Numbered from the stretch's first letter, positions 1 to 9,678 are shown. The stretch is 64,000 nt of DNA from Pumilibacter muris (GCF_943193045.1 NZ_CALPCN010000001.1:372001-436000); one strand, 5' to 3'. Notes: generated by a model from the letters alone, not told the origin. Numbers and translations: made by a program.

Positions 1-3000
1 GAACCTGTTTCTGTGCTGGGAAAAAGTAACGCAACATGTTCAATTTCACCGTTTGAATCGGTAAATACCGACACAGCGCCTTGTGGAGAATGATTAGTAT
101 CTTTAAGAATAATTCCATTTTTAACAGTGAAGCTAAAATTGCTTTCGTCAACTAATGTTAGATAATACGCTTTTGCATTTATTAACTCATAGACAACATA
201 ACCGGATTCGGTTTTGAAAACATGAGAATAAAAACGTCCCCAATTTTTACTAATTGAATTTACACTAATTGTTACTTTAGAACCGTCTACCAAGAAAGTA
301 GCGGTTGCACTAAGTTCGAATTTGTCGGGAGCTGTTTGTTTGATTTTTACTGCGCTTGTTCCGTCGTTTCCTTTCAAATCAAAGATTACCTCTTTAAACG
401 CTTTTGTAGCCGTAAACGTATTTGTTTCGTTGTTCAAATCGGTATACTTGATTGTGTAAATGTAGCCCTCAAACTCGAAGCTTACGCCCGTGCTTGTGGC
501 GTTAAGAGGAACAGTATTTCCGTTATACACTGCGGTAAGGTTTGCGCCCATGTTGATTGTAAGTTCGTTACCGTCGGCGTCGGTATAGCTTCGGGGGGGG
601 GTGCCCTCTTTAACAAAATTTTTACCTTCGAAAGTAAACCGATTGTCTGTTATGTCAACGGTTGTAACCGTGTATTTATTTTCTGCAGTCGAATTGTATT
701 TATAGAAAGATATTTGATTACCTTCAACTTTGTATAGGTATTTATTTGATGACGACAACGCCGCTTGACCGTTTTTAAAGGCTATGCTCAAATCGCTTTC
801 GCAATAGAATGTAGGAACCTCTTCGGCATAGCAAACATAATTTGCATACTTTGCCCAATTAGTTGCATTAAAACTATTTAGCGCAAGGGCGAAAGTATCA
901 AACAGAATTTTGTGAGAATCGGTTGAACGATAAAATAGATTTTCTCCGAGTTCGGGAATATTATTGCCATGTAACTCAAGAACTATATTTTTTAAATTAT
1001 AGGAATTATAAAAAACATTATCGCCGATAGAAGTAATATTATGTCCTATCACCTTTTCAAGCTTTTTAAATCCTAAAAACATTGAATCGGGTATTTCGGT
1101 TATTCCGCCAAGTTCAATAGAAACAAGAGAATCTTTGCAAACATTAAATACATTAGGTAAAACGGCGGTAACTTCATTAGGAACAACTATGTTTATATTA
1201 TTACCCTGATATGCCACAAGTGTTGTTCCGTCAATAATTAAATCTTCTGTTTCGGTTGTAAATGTTTTTGCGGAAAAATCAATTCTGTAATATTTGCCGT
1301 TTAATTTTACTATTTGCTCGCTTATTACAGCGTAAGTGCCTTCTTCAGGGATTCCCATTTGATTGATGAATGAGCCATCGCCGTATTCGCCGAGAATTAG
1401 AACGTTAAAGTCGTTTGCGCCAACGTAACGATATGCGTATTTATATGCCACAATGTACTTATTATTAGAGGCAAATTTGAAACGGAATGAAATTGTATCC
1501 GAATTGAAAGCATAATCGTCGGTTTCTAAAAAGTATTCATATGTTCCGTTTATGCTCTCTTCGTCGGCGAATATTGCGTTTCCTTCCCCGTCAAGCTCCA
1601 AAGTCGAAGTTCCGCCGCTAAGCGTGTAGCTCCCCTTTTCCACACCGGGAATCACAAATTGCGAATCAAAACAACGGAAAAGAATAGTGTCGCCGTTTTC
1701 GGCAGTGAACGTAACGTAACCGTTTTCGGCTTTTTTATATTTGCCTACTATGGTATTGCCTTGCGTGTCGGTATATTCCGCAAAACCGAAAGTATCAAGT
1801 TTAAGGATAGAATTACTTAAAGCATATTCGGCGTTTTCGAAATATACAACGTCTTCCATAAAATATTCGTTGCCTATAAGCTTGAATGTAAATACTGTGT
1901 TCTCACGTTCCGACGTGTCGCTTTCTGCTCTAACTTCAGTAAATTTCCATATATCGGCAGAATTTTGAATTTTCTCATATGTTCCCGTATAAGTGCCGTA
2001 AGAAGCGCTACCTTCTCCGTTAAGACTTAATATGTATGACATACCTGCGGGATTATTACCACGCTCGTATTTCCCGAATTCGCTACTTATCATTGAGAAA
2101 GTAAGGTTATCGGTGTCGGAATTATTGAGTTTAAAAGCGAAAGTATTTCCGTTGGCATCGGTAAACTTAATTAAATCTTTTAAAATATTGTCCACCGACG
2201 TATCATAAGAAACAGGAATGCCCGTATGAGTAACGCTGTCAGAATCGGTATAAATAGGTAAAGCAAACGAATCGAACTCGAGAGTCGTGCCGTCCGCATT
2301 GTTATAAGTTTTTACTGCGGAAGCGTTTTCGAGTATAAACTTATTACCCATTAAAGTAAAATTGAAACTATTTTGCGAGCCGCTAACTTTTGTATATTGC
2401 CAAACGTTGGGTAAAGTATCTGACATGGCATAAGTGCCCTTTCCGCATTCTTCCCAAACGTTTTCGAAAGCATTATAATCAAAAGTGTATTTCCAAACTG
2501 TCGCGCTTGAAAGCCCGTCAAGTTTAATTCTTAAATCGTTTTCGCTCGGTTTGCTTTCAGTACCTTTATTTTGAGCGCTGTAATAATAGGGAATTAGCTT
2601 TTCGTCGCCTTCTATTTTAAACGTACTGTTAGAGGTATTCAGCACGAATCGAGTTCCGTTTAAATTAAGAACATTGCCCGATAATGTATAAGAATCGAAT
2701 TCAGTGGTAACTCCTGATTTTACATAAACAGCGTTGTGTCCGTAACCGTCAAGCGTTATAGTATCCGCCCCTTTTGCAAATGTGCCTACATACGGCTCGT
2801 CATATTTTTCAAACATAGTCCGTCCGTTGGAATGCAAGAAGAATCTGAATTTAAAGGAGCCGTAGCTTGTGTAGCTACTGTTGGGCGTAAATTCCCATAA
2901 GTCGGAACCGCCAACTTTTGCATATGTTCCTTTTGCAACGATAGTTTTAATAGGTATGCTTTTTTTAACTATCTCGGCGTTCCCTTCACCGTCCAACGTC

Positions 3001-4463
3001 ATTTCATAGTTTGCGCCGCCTATAGACATGCTTCCGTAGGCAAATTGCTCGTATTTTCCTTTTTCGGCGGTAGTTTCAATAATCGCAGTACCGTCGATTT
3101 TAAATATTTTATCGTCGGTTTCGGTAATAACGCGAACATAGAGTTCCGACTCAAAGCCACGTTTAACAGATATTGAGAAAGTTCCGTTTTTGCCGTTTAA
3201 TACTGCATTAACATACCCGTCAAGTTCCAATGTGTTGGTTCCGTCGGTAAACGTATTGTTCAAAGCTTCGTTATATTCAACATAATTTTCGTTACCGTAT
3301 AATTTAACGGTTTTAGAAGTGCCGAGCGAGTAAGTTCCGTTAGCTGCGGGAGTATACGCATATTCCGTGCTGCCCACAGTCGCTTTTCCGTAGCCGTCGA
3401 GCGTGAGAACGCTTGTGCCGCCGTAAAGCGTATATACGCCCTCTTCGGCGCCTTGCTTATAGAAAACAAGCGTTTCTTCATTCTCAACGCTCAAAGTAGC
3501 GACTTTAAATATGAATTCCGACGAGCCGTTGGTTGCGGCAAACATAAAGTTACCGTCGCTGAGATATGTATAACTTCCCGCAACGTTGCCGTTAAGCGTG
3601 GCAATTCCGTTGTCGAAAAGCTCGAGAGTTTCGGCTGTGCTTGCCTCCTCGTTTGTATAAGCATTGTAAAGAGAATGTACGCCGAAAGAATTTTCACCGA
3701 AACAAGAAAACGTTTGGTCTTCGAAAAGGCGCCCGTCTATAATTTCGGAGCCTGCGGTTATCGAGAAAATTTTTGTTTCGGAATTGTACGTTCCTTTCGA
3801 TTTCGTTCCGTTGTGCAACAATACTGCTTCGTCGCCGCTTATAAACAAGTAGTCGTCTTGCTTCGTTTTATTTCTGTAACCTTTGTTCCATACGGCATAT
3901 ACGGTTGTGTTCTGCGTTAGCGTGAAATCCGCGTTTACGTTTACGTCTCCGTTTGCGGAAGTAGACCAGCCCATGAAAAGATAGCCTACAATAGAGTAAC
4001 CGTTTTCGGCAATTACTGCGGGTTTGCCCTCAACACAATCGGTGCTTGCTGTTGTTCCGCTTGCCGTAGTATTTTCGGGCGCGTTGGCGTTATATTCCAA
4101 AACGTACTTTCTTAAAAACTTCGCATAAAAAGTTTTGTTTTCGCTCGGCATTGTGGTGGGCAACGTAACCGCATTACCGCTATGCTCGGGCGTAAGATAC
4201 CAACCGCCGAAAACGAACCCGTCTTTTTCGGGGTCGGCGGGCGGAGTTACGGAGCTTCCCTCTTTTGCCGTTATGGGCGCAATTTTCGTTCCGCCGTCGG
4301 TAATGAACGTAAGTGTGTAAGTTGCCGGTTCGTCGGGAATTTCGATGCCGCCTCCGCCGTTATTCTTGTTGTTTGAATTTCCGCATGCAACGAACAATCC
4401 TGCGCACGCAATAAACAACGCGCATACAAACGGCAACAAATAAGTTTTTGCCTTGTTTTTCAT
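1..4463 (-). CDS. Giant repeat lipoprotein with Listeria-Bacteroides repeats, partial (C-terminus beyond window)
   Basis: The reading frame from the ATG at 4463 stays open to the window edge, giving at least 1487 residues with no stop. A strong AAGGAG site lies just upstream. The N-terminus is a lipoprotein signal (charged start, hydrophobic core, LFVAC with Cys27), so the protein should be anchored on the outer face of the membrane. Residues about 45-110 and 115-190 are Listeria-Bacteroides (InlB B-type) repeats with FGGWYL and FMGWS motifs. Then come at least eight units of about 60-100 residues centred on LDGYGKA-, LDGEGNA- or LNGEGSA-like motifs. Residues about 1090-1180 resemble BspA-type leucine-rich repeats (LVSIELGGITEIP, FLGFKKLEKV). 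An in-frame C9 run encodes Thr1288-Pro-Pro-Arg. It follows the related lipoprotein gene after 33 bases and is probably co-transcribed. Function is unknown; adhesion or glycan binding is only a guess. Confidence 0.85.
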   Translation of the reverse strand, partial: MKNKAKTYLLPFVCALFIACAGLFVACGNSNNKNNGGGGIEIPDEPATYTLTFITDGGTKIAPITAKEGSSVTPPADPEKDGFVFGGWYLTPEHSGNAVTLPTTMPSENKTFYAKFLRKYVLEYNANAPENTTASGTTASTDCVEGKPAVIAENGYSIVGYLFMGWSTSANGDVNVNADFTLTQNTTVYAVWNKGYRNKTKQDDYLFISGDEAVLLHNGTKSKGTYNSETKIFSITAGSEIIDGRLFEDQTFSCFGENSFGVHSLYNAYTNEEASTAETLELFDNGIATLNGNVAGSYTYLSDGNFMFAATNGSSEFIFKVATLSVENEETLVFYKQGAEEGVYTLYGGTSVLTLDGYGKATVGSTEYAYTPAANGTYSLGTSKTVKLYGNENYVEYNEALNNTFTDGTNTLELDGYVNAVLNGKNGTFSISVKRGFESELYVRVITETDDKIFKIDGTAIIETTAEKGKYEQFAYGSMSIGGANYEMTLDGEGNAEIVKKSIPIKTIVAKGTYAKVGGSDLWEFTPNSSYTSYGSFKFRFFLHSNGRTMFEKYDEPYVGTFAKGADTITLDGYGHNAVYVKSGVTTEFDSYTLSGNVLNLNGTRFVLNTSNSTFKIEGDEKLIPYYYSAQNKGTESKPSENDLRIKLDGLSSATVWKYTFDYNAFENVWEECGKGTYAMSDTLPNVWQYTKVSGSQNSFNFTLMGNKFILENASAVKTYNNADGTTLEFDSFALPIYTDSDSVTHTGIPVSYDTSVDNILKDLIKFTDANGNTFAFKLNNSDTDNLTFSMISSEFGKYERGNNPAGMSYILSLNGEGSASYGTYTGTYEKIQNSADIWKFTEVRAESDTSERENTVFTFKLIGNEYFMEDVVYFENAEYALSNSILKLDTFGFAEYTDTQGNTIVGKYKKAENGYVTFTAENGDTILFRCFDSQFVIPGVEKGSYTLSGGTSTLELDGEGNAIFADEESINGTYEYFLETDDYAFNSDTISFRFKFASNNKYIVAYKYAYRYVGANDFNVLILGEYGDGSFINQMGIPEEGTYAVISEQIVKLNGKYYRIDFSAKTFTTETEDLIIDGTTLVAYQGNNINIVVPNEVTAVLPNVFNVCKDSLVSIELGGITEIPDSMFLGFKKLEKVIGHNITSIGDNVFYNSYNLKNIVLELHGNNIPELGENLFYRSTDSHKILFDTFALALNSFNATNWAKYANYVCYAEEVPTFYCESDLSIAFKNGQAALSSSNKYLYKVEGNQISFYKYNSTAENKYTVTTVDITDNRFTFEGKNFVKEGTPPRSYTDADGNELTINMGANLTAVYNGNTVPLNATSTGVSFEFEGYIYTIKYTDLNNETNTFTATKAFKEVIFDLKGNDGTSAVKIKQTAPDKFELSATATFLVDGSKVTISVNSISKNWGRFYSHVFKTESGYVVYELINAKAYYLTLVDESNFSFTVKNGIILKDTNHSPQGAVSVFTDSNGEIEHVALLFPSTETG
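593..601 (-). repeat. C9 homopolymer (G9 on plus strand) inside lipoprotein gene, candidate phase-variation tract
   Basis: Nine consecutive G on the plus strand give codons ACC CCC CCC CGA (Thr1288-Pro-Pro-Arg) in the partial lipoprotein. With C10 the new frame meets TAA within about 8 codons; with C8 it meets TAA after about 35 codons. Only C9, or a change by three, keeps the frame. The only other run of this kind in the window lies in the sister gene. Confidence 0.6.
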
Positions 4464-4496
4464 AACTGACTTCTCCTTTTTTTCTTTTCAAATAAA

Positions 4497-7400
4497 TTAC
4501 TTGCCCTTTAAAGCGCTTACAACCGTAAGCGTTTTTCCGTCGTTGGATATAGAGAATGTTGCCGTTGCAATCGATTGCCCTTTCTCGTTGCGCGCTGTGA
4601 ATTTAACGAGCGTTTTTCCGTCTTCGTAGCTAATAGAATAGGTGCCGCTGTAAGTTTCTTCGCCAAGCGTGTAGGTTGCAAGCTCGTAGCCGTTTATTGT
4701 AAGCGAATTGTTTACGGTATTGCCTAAATCGTCGGTTGTGGTGCCCGTATAGGTGCCGTTAAAGTTGTCGTCGTATTTTGCAAAACAAGGAACGAGTCCG
4801 CCCATAAAGTATTCTTGAATATAACGGAATTGAAAGTCGAATGTAGTATTTCCGTCGAGAGAAACGAAAGTGTAGGTAACGGTAGTATTTCCGCTTTCGT
4901 TTGTTTCGGTGCTCTTAACCGTATAGGTGCCCGCCGCTACCAAAACGTATTCGCCTTCGAGCTCGCTTGTTTTTTCAAGCTCGTAGTATTCGGCTTTTCC
5001 GTCGCCGTCGAGAATAAGCTGTTGGTTTTGATTGTATGTTCCGCCGAGCGAATCAACCCTATAACCGTAATAGGTGTTTACTTCGTTACCCGCCGCTTTA
5101 AACGAAAGTTGTTTGCGGTTAAGTTTAAAGAACAATTCGTCGCCCGCATAGCCGTCGTCGCCTATGGGTGTGAATATAATCGTGGGGTCAGTAATATACT
5201 CCGTTTCGTATATGCCCGTTATAACGCCGTTAAACGTGTTGCCCGCCGCGTTTACATACACACCTTCGCCGAAGCCGTCGAGCGTAAGAGTTCCGAGTTC
5301 CGCCGAGCTGTATTCGCCCGCAAGCTTTTCGTCGTATTTAACGAAGCAAAGCGTTGAGCCCGAAAGCGAAGTCTGTACTTCCATAAGACGGAACGGAATC
5401 GCTTTCCCATTTCCTATCGTAAAGCTTCCCTCAGCCGTTTCTATATCTAAGGTGTAGGTGCCTTTTTCGAATTCGCCGTCTTTATCCGGATTTTGCAAAT
5501 ATGCGTTTCCGTCGCCGTCTAAAAGAAGTTGAACGCGGTATACTCCCATTGTGGTAGGACGATATTCATAGTAGAAGCCCGCTTCCTCGCCTACTCTTTT
5601 AAGAGTGTTGTTAATGTGCGAAACTATGCAGACGAGCATTGCCACGTCTTGCTCGTTGTCTATGTTTCCGCCCTCTTTTAAGCCTACGAACGTCATGAGA
5701 AAGTCTTTGCCGTTCGACAAAGGAATTTCTCGAGCAGACACATAGTAGCCTGTGAATTTAACGCCGTTTGCGTCGGTGTATATGCCGTTATAGTAACCGT
5801 CTACTTCAAGAGTTCCGTCGGCGCCCGCAAAGGTTCCGTCGGCGTTATCGTCGTGAAGCAGGAATGTGAGACGGGAACCGTATGTGGAAGTACGGAAACG
5901 GAAAGAAACGGTTTTGCCGTCCTCAATATAAGTGAACGTGTATTCGTTGCGAGAATCGCCGTAAAGCGCGTAATTGCCGTTTACCGAAGTTATGTTGTTT
6001 AGTTGCAATATTGCGCCGCCTTCGCCGTCGAGCGTGATAAGAGGCATGGAATACATAGCGTTGGTAATGGGAACGTAATATACATAATCGCCCCGCTCGT
6101 CGCCCAAACGTTTAAACGTGTTTGTTTCGGAAAGTTTAAGATTAAACTTTGCTTTCGAGGTGCTGTCGGTAAATACGACCACGTTTCCGCTTTGCCCTTC
6201 CGCCGTGTATGTTCCTATATGGGTAACGCCTTTCGCTTCAATATATTTGGCTCCCGTATAGTAACCGTAGTAACCGTCGAGAATGAGAATAGTCCAGTCT
6301 TGCGAATCGAAACGCCCGTCGGCAAGTTCGTTGTATTTCATGAAAGCGATATAAGGAGCGTCGGACGGAAGAATAAATCTGAAATCGGAACTCAAATTTT
6401 TATTGCTCGATATAAATTCCCATTCGTCGTCGCGTTCGGTCGGCATATAAGTGCCATAGACTAAAGTTTCGTATTTTTCGTCGGTGCTGTTATAACGAAA
6501 CAGTTCGGCTTTTCCGTTGCCGTCTATAATCATTTGTTGCTTTTCGGTTCCCGTAGGGTCGTAAAGCGTGTAAATTCGAGCTTCTTTGCCTGCGCGCACA
6601 AAATAAGTTACACCGTCTTTTTCGTATGTTGTGAAGCTGTATTCGGTTTCTCCGTCGGTGAGTTTATAGTTTCCCCACTGTATTTCGAATTTCGATGAAA
6701 CGATATCCGAGCCGTTCACCGTATAAGTCGCGTAACCGTAGCCGTCGAAAGAAAGAATTTCCGTGCCGTCTTCGGTTTGGTAATCGAAATCGATTGCTTC
6801 GTTATACGCTATATACACGCGCGTGCCGTTAGGCGCGTTAGAGAAAATGAAATCGAATTTTTTAAGGCTTTCAACTTGCGTAACGCTCGGGTCGTTTAAT
6901 GTGAAAGTATATGTTTTTCCGTCGCCCTTGCTTTCGTATTTTCCGTCGCCGATTGATTTAGTTCCGTTCCAACTAGACACTAGCAATTCCGCTCGGTTGT
7001 TTTCAAACAAACGGAGCGCGTAACTGTCGTATTTAAAACTTACGCCGTCAAATTTGAACGACGAGTATTCCCCTACCGCCGCATTTGTTTCGTATAAATA
7101 CGAAGAATCGGAATGTTTTACAAGGAACGTATGTTTAAGTTCTGTATTTTGATAGAACAGAACGAAAATTTCATCGTATCCTTTACGGAGTTCAAGCGAA
7201 TAAGCGCCCTCAGCGCTACCGTAACGGGCATTGCCGTAGCCGTCGAGTTCAAGCGTTACTTCTGTTCCGTAACTGCCGTTTGGCCAAACTTCCGATTCGT
7301 CGTTTTTATTTTCGTTTAACACAACCGTAAGTTTTTCCATATAAACGGCGTATTCGGAATCGTGCCAAGTTACAGTGTCGAGTAAGTAGACGTATTCTAT

Positions 7401-9521
7401 ACCGTCGGCGGTGCAAGTCACCAAATTTGTTTGTTCGTTGTAAACATAAGCGCCTTGTTTGCGTCCCGACGCCATATTGTTCACATACCACACCGCGTTC
7501 CCCTTGCCGTCGAGGGTAAGAGTTGTTGTATACGGTTGCTCTTCGAACGGAACATATAACAAGTATTTGCCTTGTTCCTTGCCCACGTCGGCGTCATAAA
7601 TTTTTTCTTCTAAATCGAGATTAAACACATAACGGTTTTTGTTAAGCGTAAAGCTGACTATTGTGCCGTCGAGCGTGTATGATATGTTTTCGCGTTTTGA
7701 AGAATTAAGATACCAACCGGCGCCGTAACCGTCGAGTTCGAGCGTAACGTCTTGCCCGCTTCCGAGCGCGTATTTGCCCACCGCTTTATCGCGTACTTTC
7801 AAAATTCCGACTTCCGAAACTTCGCCCGTAGTGGTGTCGGTAGCTTCCGTTTTTCCGAGAAGCTTGCAGGTTGCCACTTCGCTAATATAATATTGCGAAT
7901 TTTCTTTATCGTAGGCAAGCAAAGAAATTTCTATTTCTTTGGATTGTTCGAAGTTTTCCGCAAAGTTGTATGTGCCGTATTGCGTGGAAGATTCCGTCAT
8001 ATACATGGCGGTTCCGTAACCGTCGAATAAAACTATCGGGGTGCTGAATCTGTATCCGTCAAGCGAATAATGTATTCCGTATTCTTCGCCGCGCACGGCA
8101 AAAGCAAGCTCGTCATTTGTTCCGAACGTGCCTATCGTAAAATAGAACTCTGCATAAGTCGAGGGAGTGCCCGCATCCGCAACAAAGTGAAAATCGCCGC
8201 TTTCCGCATCTATCGAATAGTTGCCGTTAAAAGTGCCAACGTCCGTTTTAAGCACTGCTCCGTCGTAATTGTCGAGCGTTAAAGTCCAGTTTTTATCAGT
8301 AAATTCCGACGAAGAATAGGCGTTTATCAACTTGTAAGTGCCCGGATTTTCGTCGCCGTAATACGCGAACGAACCGTCTATCGCAAGTTTACCCGAAAGT
8401 TCTCCGCCCGTTTCGTATTCGAACGTGAACACGCGCGTTTCGGGATTGTAGCTTCCCTTTTTCTCGTCAAGTCCTTCTCGTTCGAGATAAACCGTGTTTT
8501 CTTCGCGCTCGGGCAAATAAATCAAATCGTTGCCGCCGAAACGGTCGGTGTAGCCCTTGTCCCAACGGGCGTAAAGCACAACGTCGGATTCAAGCAACAC
8601 ATGCAAATTCGGATTGTACGAGGCGTCGGCGTCGCCGCTTGCGGAAAGAGCCCAACCTGCAAAGCGGTAGCCGCTTATAGAGTACAGATTTTCCGATACC
8701 GTAACGGGAAGCTCGTACATAGCCGACGAGGGCGTCATATTACCTGCAACCGATTCTCCTACCGGCTCGTTGGGGTCGTAATAAATATTATAAACGTTTC
8801 TTTTAAGATAAACGGTGAAAACGTTTTCGCCGCCTAACGTGAGTTTAATGTATTCGGTTTGGCTTTCGTCAACTTGAAAATGCGCAAAATCGACGTCGGA
8901 AGCGGTGAGCGTGGAATCCACCCACCCCGTCGCCTTACTTTCTTCGGGAGTTTTGGAGTATGTGCCGAGTTGATTTTGTTTATAAGCTTTAACAGTATAT
9001 TCTATTTTATATCTCGCGCTTACGGTAAGACCCGCCGCAGGCACGGTGGACGATGACGTAAGCTGAGTGTTGCCCGAAAACCAACCGCCGAAAATTAGCC
9101 CCGAAGCCGACGGTGATTTATCGGAAAGAAATTGCAATACGTTGGTTCCTACGGCAACGTTGTAGGTTATGGGTTCGGCGCCGTTTCCGTTGTTTACGGT
9201 GAGTTGCGCGGGCGCCGCGAATTTTGCATAGTATGTAATATTTTCGCGCGGCATAACCGACGGAACCGTTTGCCGCTCGCCCGAAAAGTCGGCGTCTAAA
9301 TACCAACCGTCGAAAACGTATCCCGCATTTTGAGCCTCAGGTTCGCGGGGGGGGGTAATATTTGCGCCTTCTTTTGCCGTAATTTCGGCGTGGGTCGTCC
9401 CTTCGGAAATAAAAGTAAGCGTGTAGGTCTGCTTGCTGCTGCAAGCGGTAACCGAAAGCGCGACTCCGCACATAAGCACCGCCATAAGAGAGAGCAACAA
9501 GACTTTTAACGATTTTTTCAT
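4497..9521 (-). CDS. Giant repeat lipoprotein (1674 aa) with Listeria-Bacteroides repeats and about 15 LDGYG-type units
   Basis: ATG at 9521 follows a GGAGG site. The signal peptide ends in a lipobox (SVTAC, Cys27), so the product is probably a surface lipoprotein. Residues about 32-95, 98-170 and 260-320 are Listeria-Bacteroides repeats (FDGWYL, FGGWF, FAGWAL). The rest is a long array of units of roughly 70 residues, each with an (L/F/I)DGxGxAxY-like motif (LDGYGAGWY, LDGKGNAVWY, LDGYGNARY, LDGDGNAY, LDGFGEGVY and others, about 15 in all), often preceded by a GxY strand and an F-x-F segment. Low in Cys, rich in Tyr, Thr, Gly, Asp. No catalytic domain is recognised. A C9 run at codons 56-59 lies just inside the first repeat and could switch the whole protein on or off. 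It heads an operon with the following sister gene. Binding or adhesion is an inference only. Confidence 0.88.
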   Translation of the reverse strand: MKKSLKVLLLSLMAVLMCGVALSVTACSSKQTYTLTFISEGTTHAEITAKEGANITPPREPEAQNAGYVFDGWYLDADFSGERQTVPSVMPRENITYYAKFAAPAQLTVNNGNGAEPITYNVAVGTNVLQFLSDKSPSASGLIFGGWFSGNTQLTSSSTVPAAGLTVSARYKIEYTVKAYKQNQLGTYSKTPEESKATGWVDSTLTASDVDFAHFQVDESQTEYIKLTLGGENVFTVYLKRNVYNIYYDPNEPVGESVAGNMTPSSAMYELPVTVSENLYSISGYRFAGWALSASGDADASYNPNLHVLLESDVVLYARWDKGYTDRFGGNDLIYLPEREENTVYLEREGLDEKKGSYNPETRVFTFEYETGGELSGKLAIDGSFAYYGDENPGTYKLINAYSSSEFTDKNWTLTLDNYDGAVLKTDVGTFNGNYSIDAESGDFHFVADAGTPSTYAEFYFTIGTFGTNDELAFAVRGEEYGIHYSLDGYRFSTPIVLFDGYGTAMYMTESSTQYGTYNFAENFEQSKEIEISLLAYDKENSQYYISEVATCKLLGKTEATDTTTGEVSEVGILKVRDKAVGKYALGSGQDVTLELDGYGAGWYLNSSKRENISYTLDGTIVSFTLNKNRYVFNLDLEEKIYDADVGKEQGKYLLYVPFEEQPYTTTLTLDGKGNAVWYVNNMASGRKQGAYVYNEQTNLVTCTADGIEYVYLLDTVTWHDSEYAVYMEKLTVVLNENKNDESEVWPNGSYGTEVTLELDGYGNARYGSAEGAYSLELRKGYDEIFVLFYQNTELKHTFLVKHSDSSYLYETNAAVGEYSSFKFDGVSFKYDSYALRLFENNRAELLVSSWNGTKSIGDGKYESKGDGKTYTFTLNDPSVTQVESLKKFDFIFSNAPNGTRVYIAYNEAIDFDYQTEDGTEILSFDGYGYATYTVNGSDIVSSKFEIQWGNYKLTDGETEYSFTTYEKDGVTYFVRAGKEARIYTLYDPTGTEKQQMIIDGNGKAELFRYNSTDEKYETLVYGTYMPTERDDEWEFISSNKNLSSDFRFILPSDAPYIAFMKYNELADGRFDSQDWTILILDGYYGYYTGAKYIEAKGVTHIGTYTAEGQSGNVVVFTDSTSKAKFNLKLSETNTFKRLGDERGDYVYYVPITNAMYSMPLITLDGEGGAILQLNNITSVNGNYALYGDSRNEYTFTYIEDGKTVSFRFRTSTYGSRLTFLLHDDNADGTFAGADGTLEVDGYYNGIYTDANGVKFTGYYVSAREIPLSNGKDFLMTFVGLKEGGNIDNEQDVAMLVCIVSHINNTLKRVGEEAGFYYEYRPTTMGVYRVQLLLDGDGNAYLQNPDKDGEFEKGTYTLDIETAEGSFTIGNGKAIPFRLMEVQTSLSGSTLCFVKYDEKLAGEYSSAELGTLTLDGFGEGVYVNAAGNTFNGVITGIYETEYITDPTIIFTPIGDDGYAGDELFFKLNRKQLSFKAAGNEVNTYYGYRVDSLGGTYNQNQQLILDGDGKAEYYELEKTSELEGEYVLVAAGTYTVKSTETNESGNTTVTYTFVSLDGNTTFDFQFRYIQEYFMGGLVPCFAKYDDNFNGTYTGTTTDDLGNTVNNSLTINGYELATYTLGEETYSGTYSISYEDGKTLVKFTARNEKGQSIATATFSISNDGKTLTVVSALKGK
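9347..9355 (-). repeat. C9 homopolymer near the 5' end of the 1674-aa lipoprotein gene, candidate phase-variation tract
   Basis: Nine C in the coding strand give ACC CCC CCC CGC (Thr56-Pro-Pro-Arg59). C10 gives TGA three codons after the tract; C8 gives TAG about 17 codons after it. A one-base slip in either direction would leave a peptide of about 60-75 residues, so this is a potential full on/off switch. Confidence 0.65.
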
Positions 9522-9548
9522 TTTTTAAGCCTCCGGAAATGGAAAAAG

Positions 9549-9573
9549 GGCGTCGAAACACAGTTCCGACGTC
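9549..9573 (-). promoter_or_regulatory. Hairpin in the 5' leader of the lipoprotein operon
   Basis: On the minus strand GACGTCGGAA pairs with TTTCGACGCC around a 5-base loop (one mismatch, one GU pair). It sits between the promoter and the GGAGG site of the 1674-aa lipoprotein, about 15 bases before the ribosome site, so it could affect translation or mRNA stability. No T-run follows, so it is not a terminator. Confidence 0.4.
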
Positions 9574-9591
9574 CTTGTCGATTTTAAGTAC

Positions 9592-9620
9592 ATTTTATCA
9601 CAGCCTTTTAGCGCTGTCAA
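9592..9620 (-). promoter_or_regulatory. Sigma-A type promoter for the lipoprotein operon
   Basis: TTGACA (9620-9615) and TAAAAT (9597-9592) with a 17-base spacer: an almost perfect vegetative promoter. It lies about 70 bases upstream of the 1674-aa lipoprotein start and points at it. Confidence 0.8.
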
Positions 9621-9678
9621 GCGATTATGTGCGTTTTGCGAATATTAAATGAATATTTATGCGAAAAAAATTTAACCG

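Noticed and set aside
4497-9521. The many open frames on the plus strand opposite the lipoprotein genes
   Set aside because: They have no ribosome sites and mirror the repeat units of the minus-strand genes.
9337-9561. A 74-residue frame across the lipoprotein 5' end that finishes right at the C9 tract
   Set aside because: It is the shifted frame of the real gene, without signal peptide logic; useful only as a picture of the slipped product.
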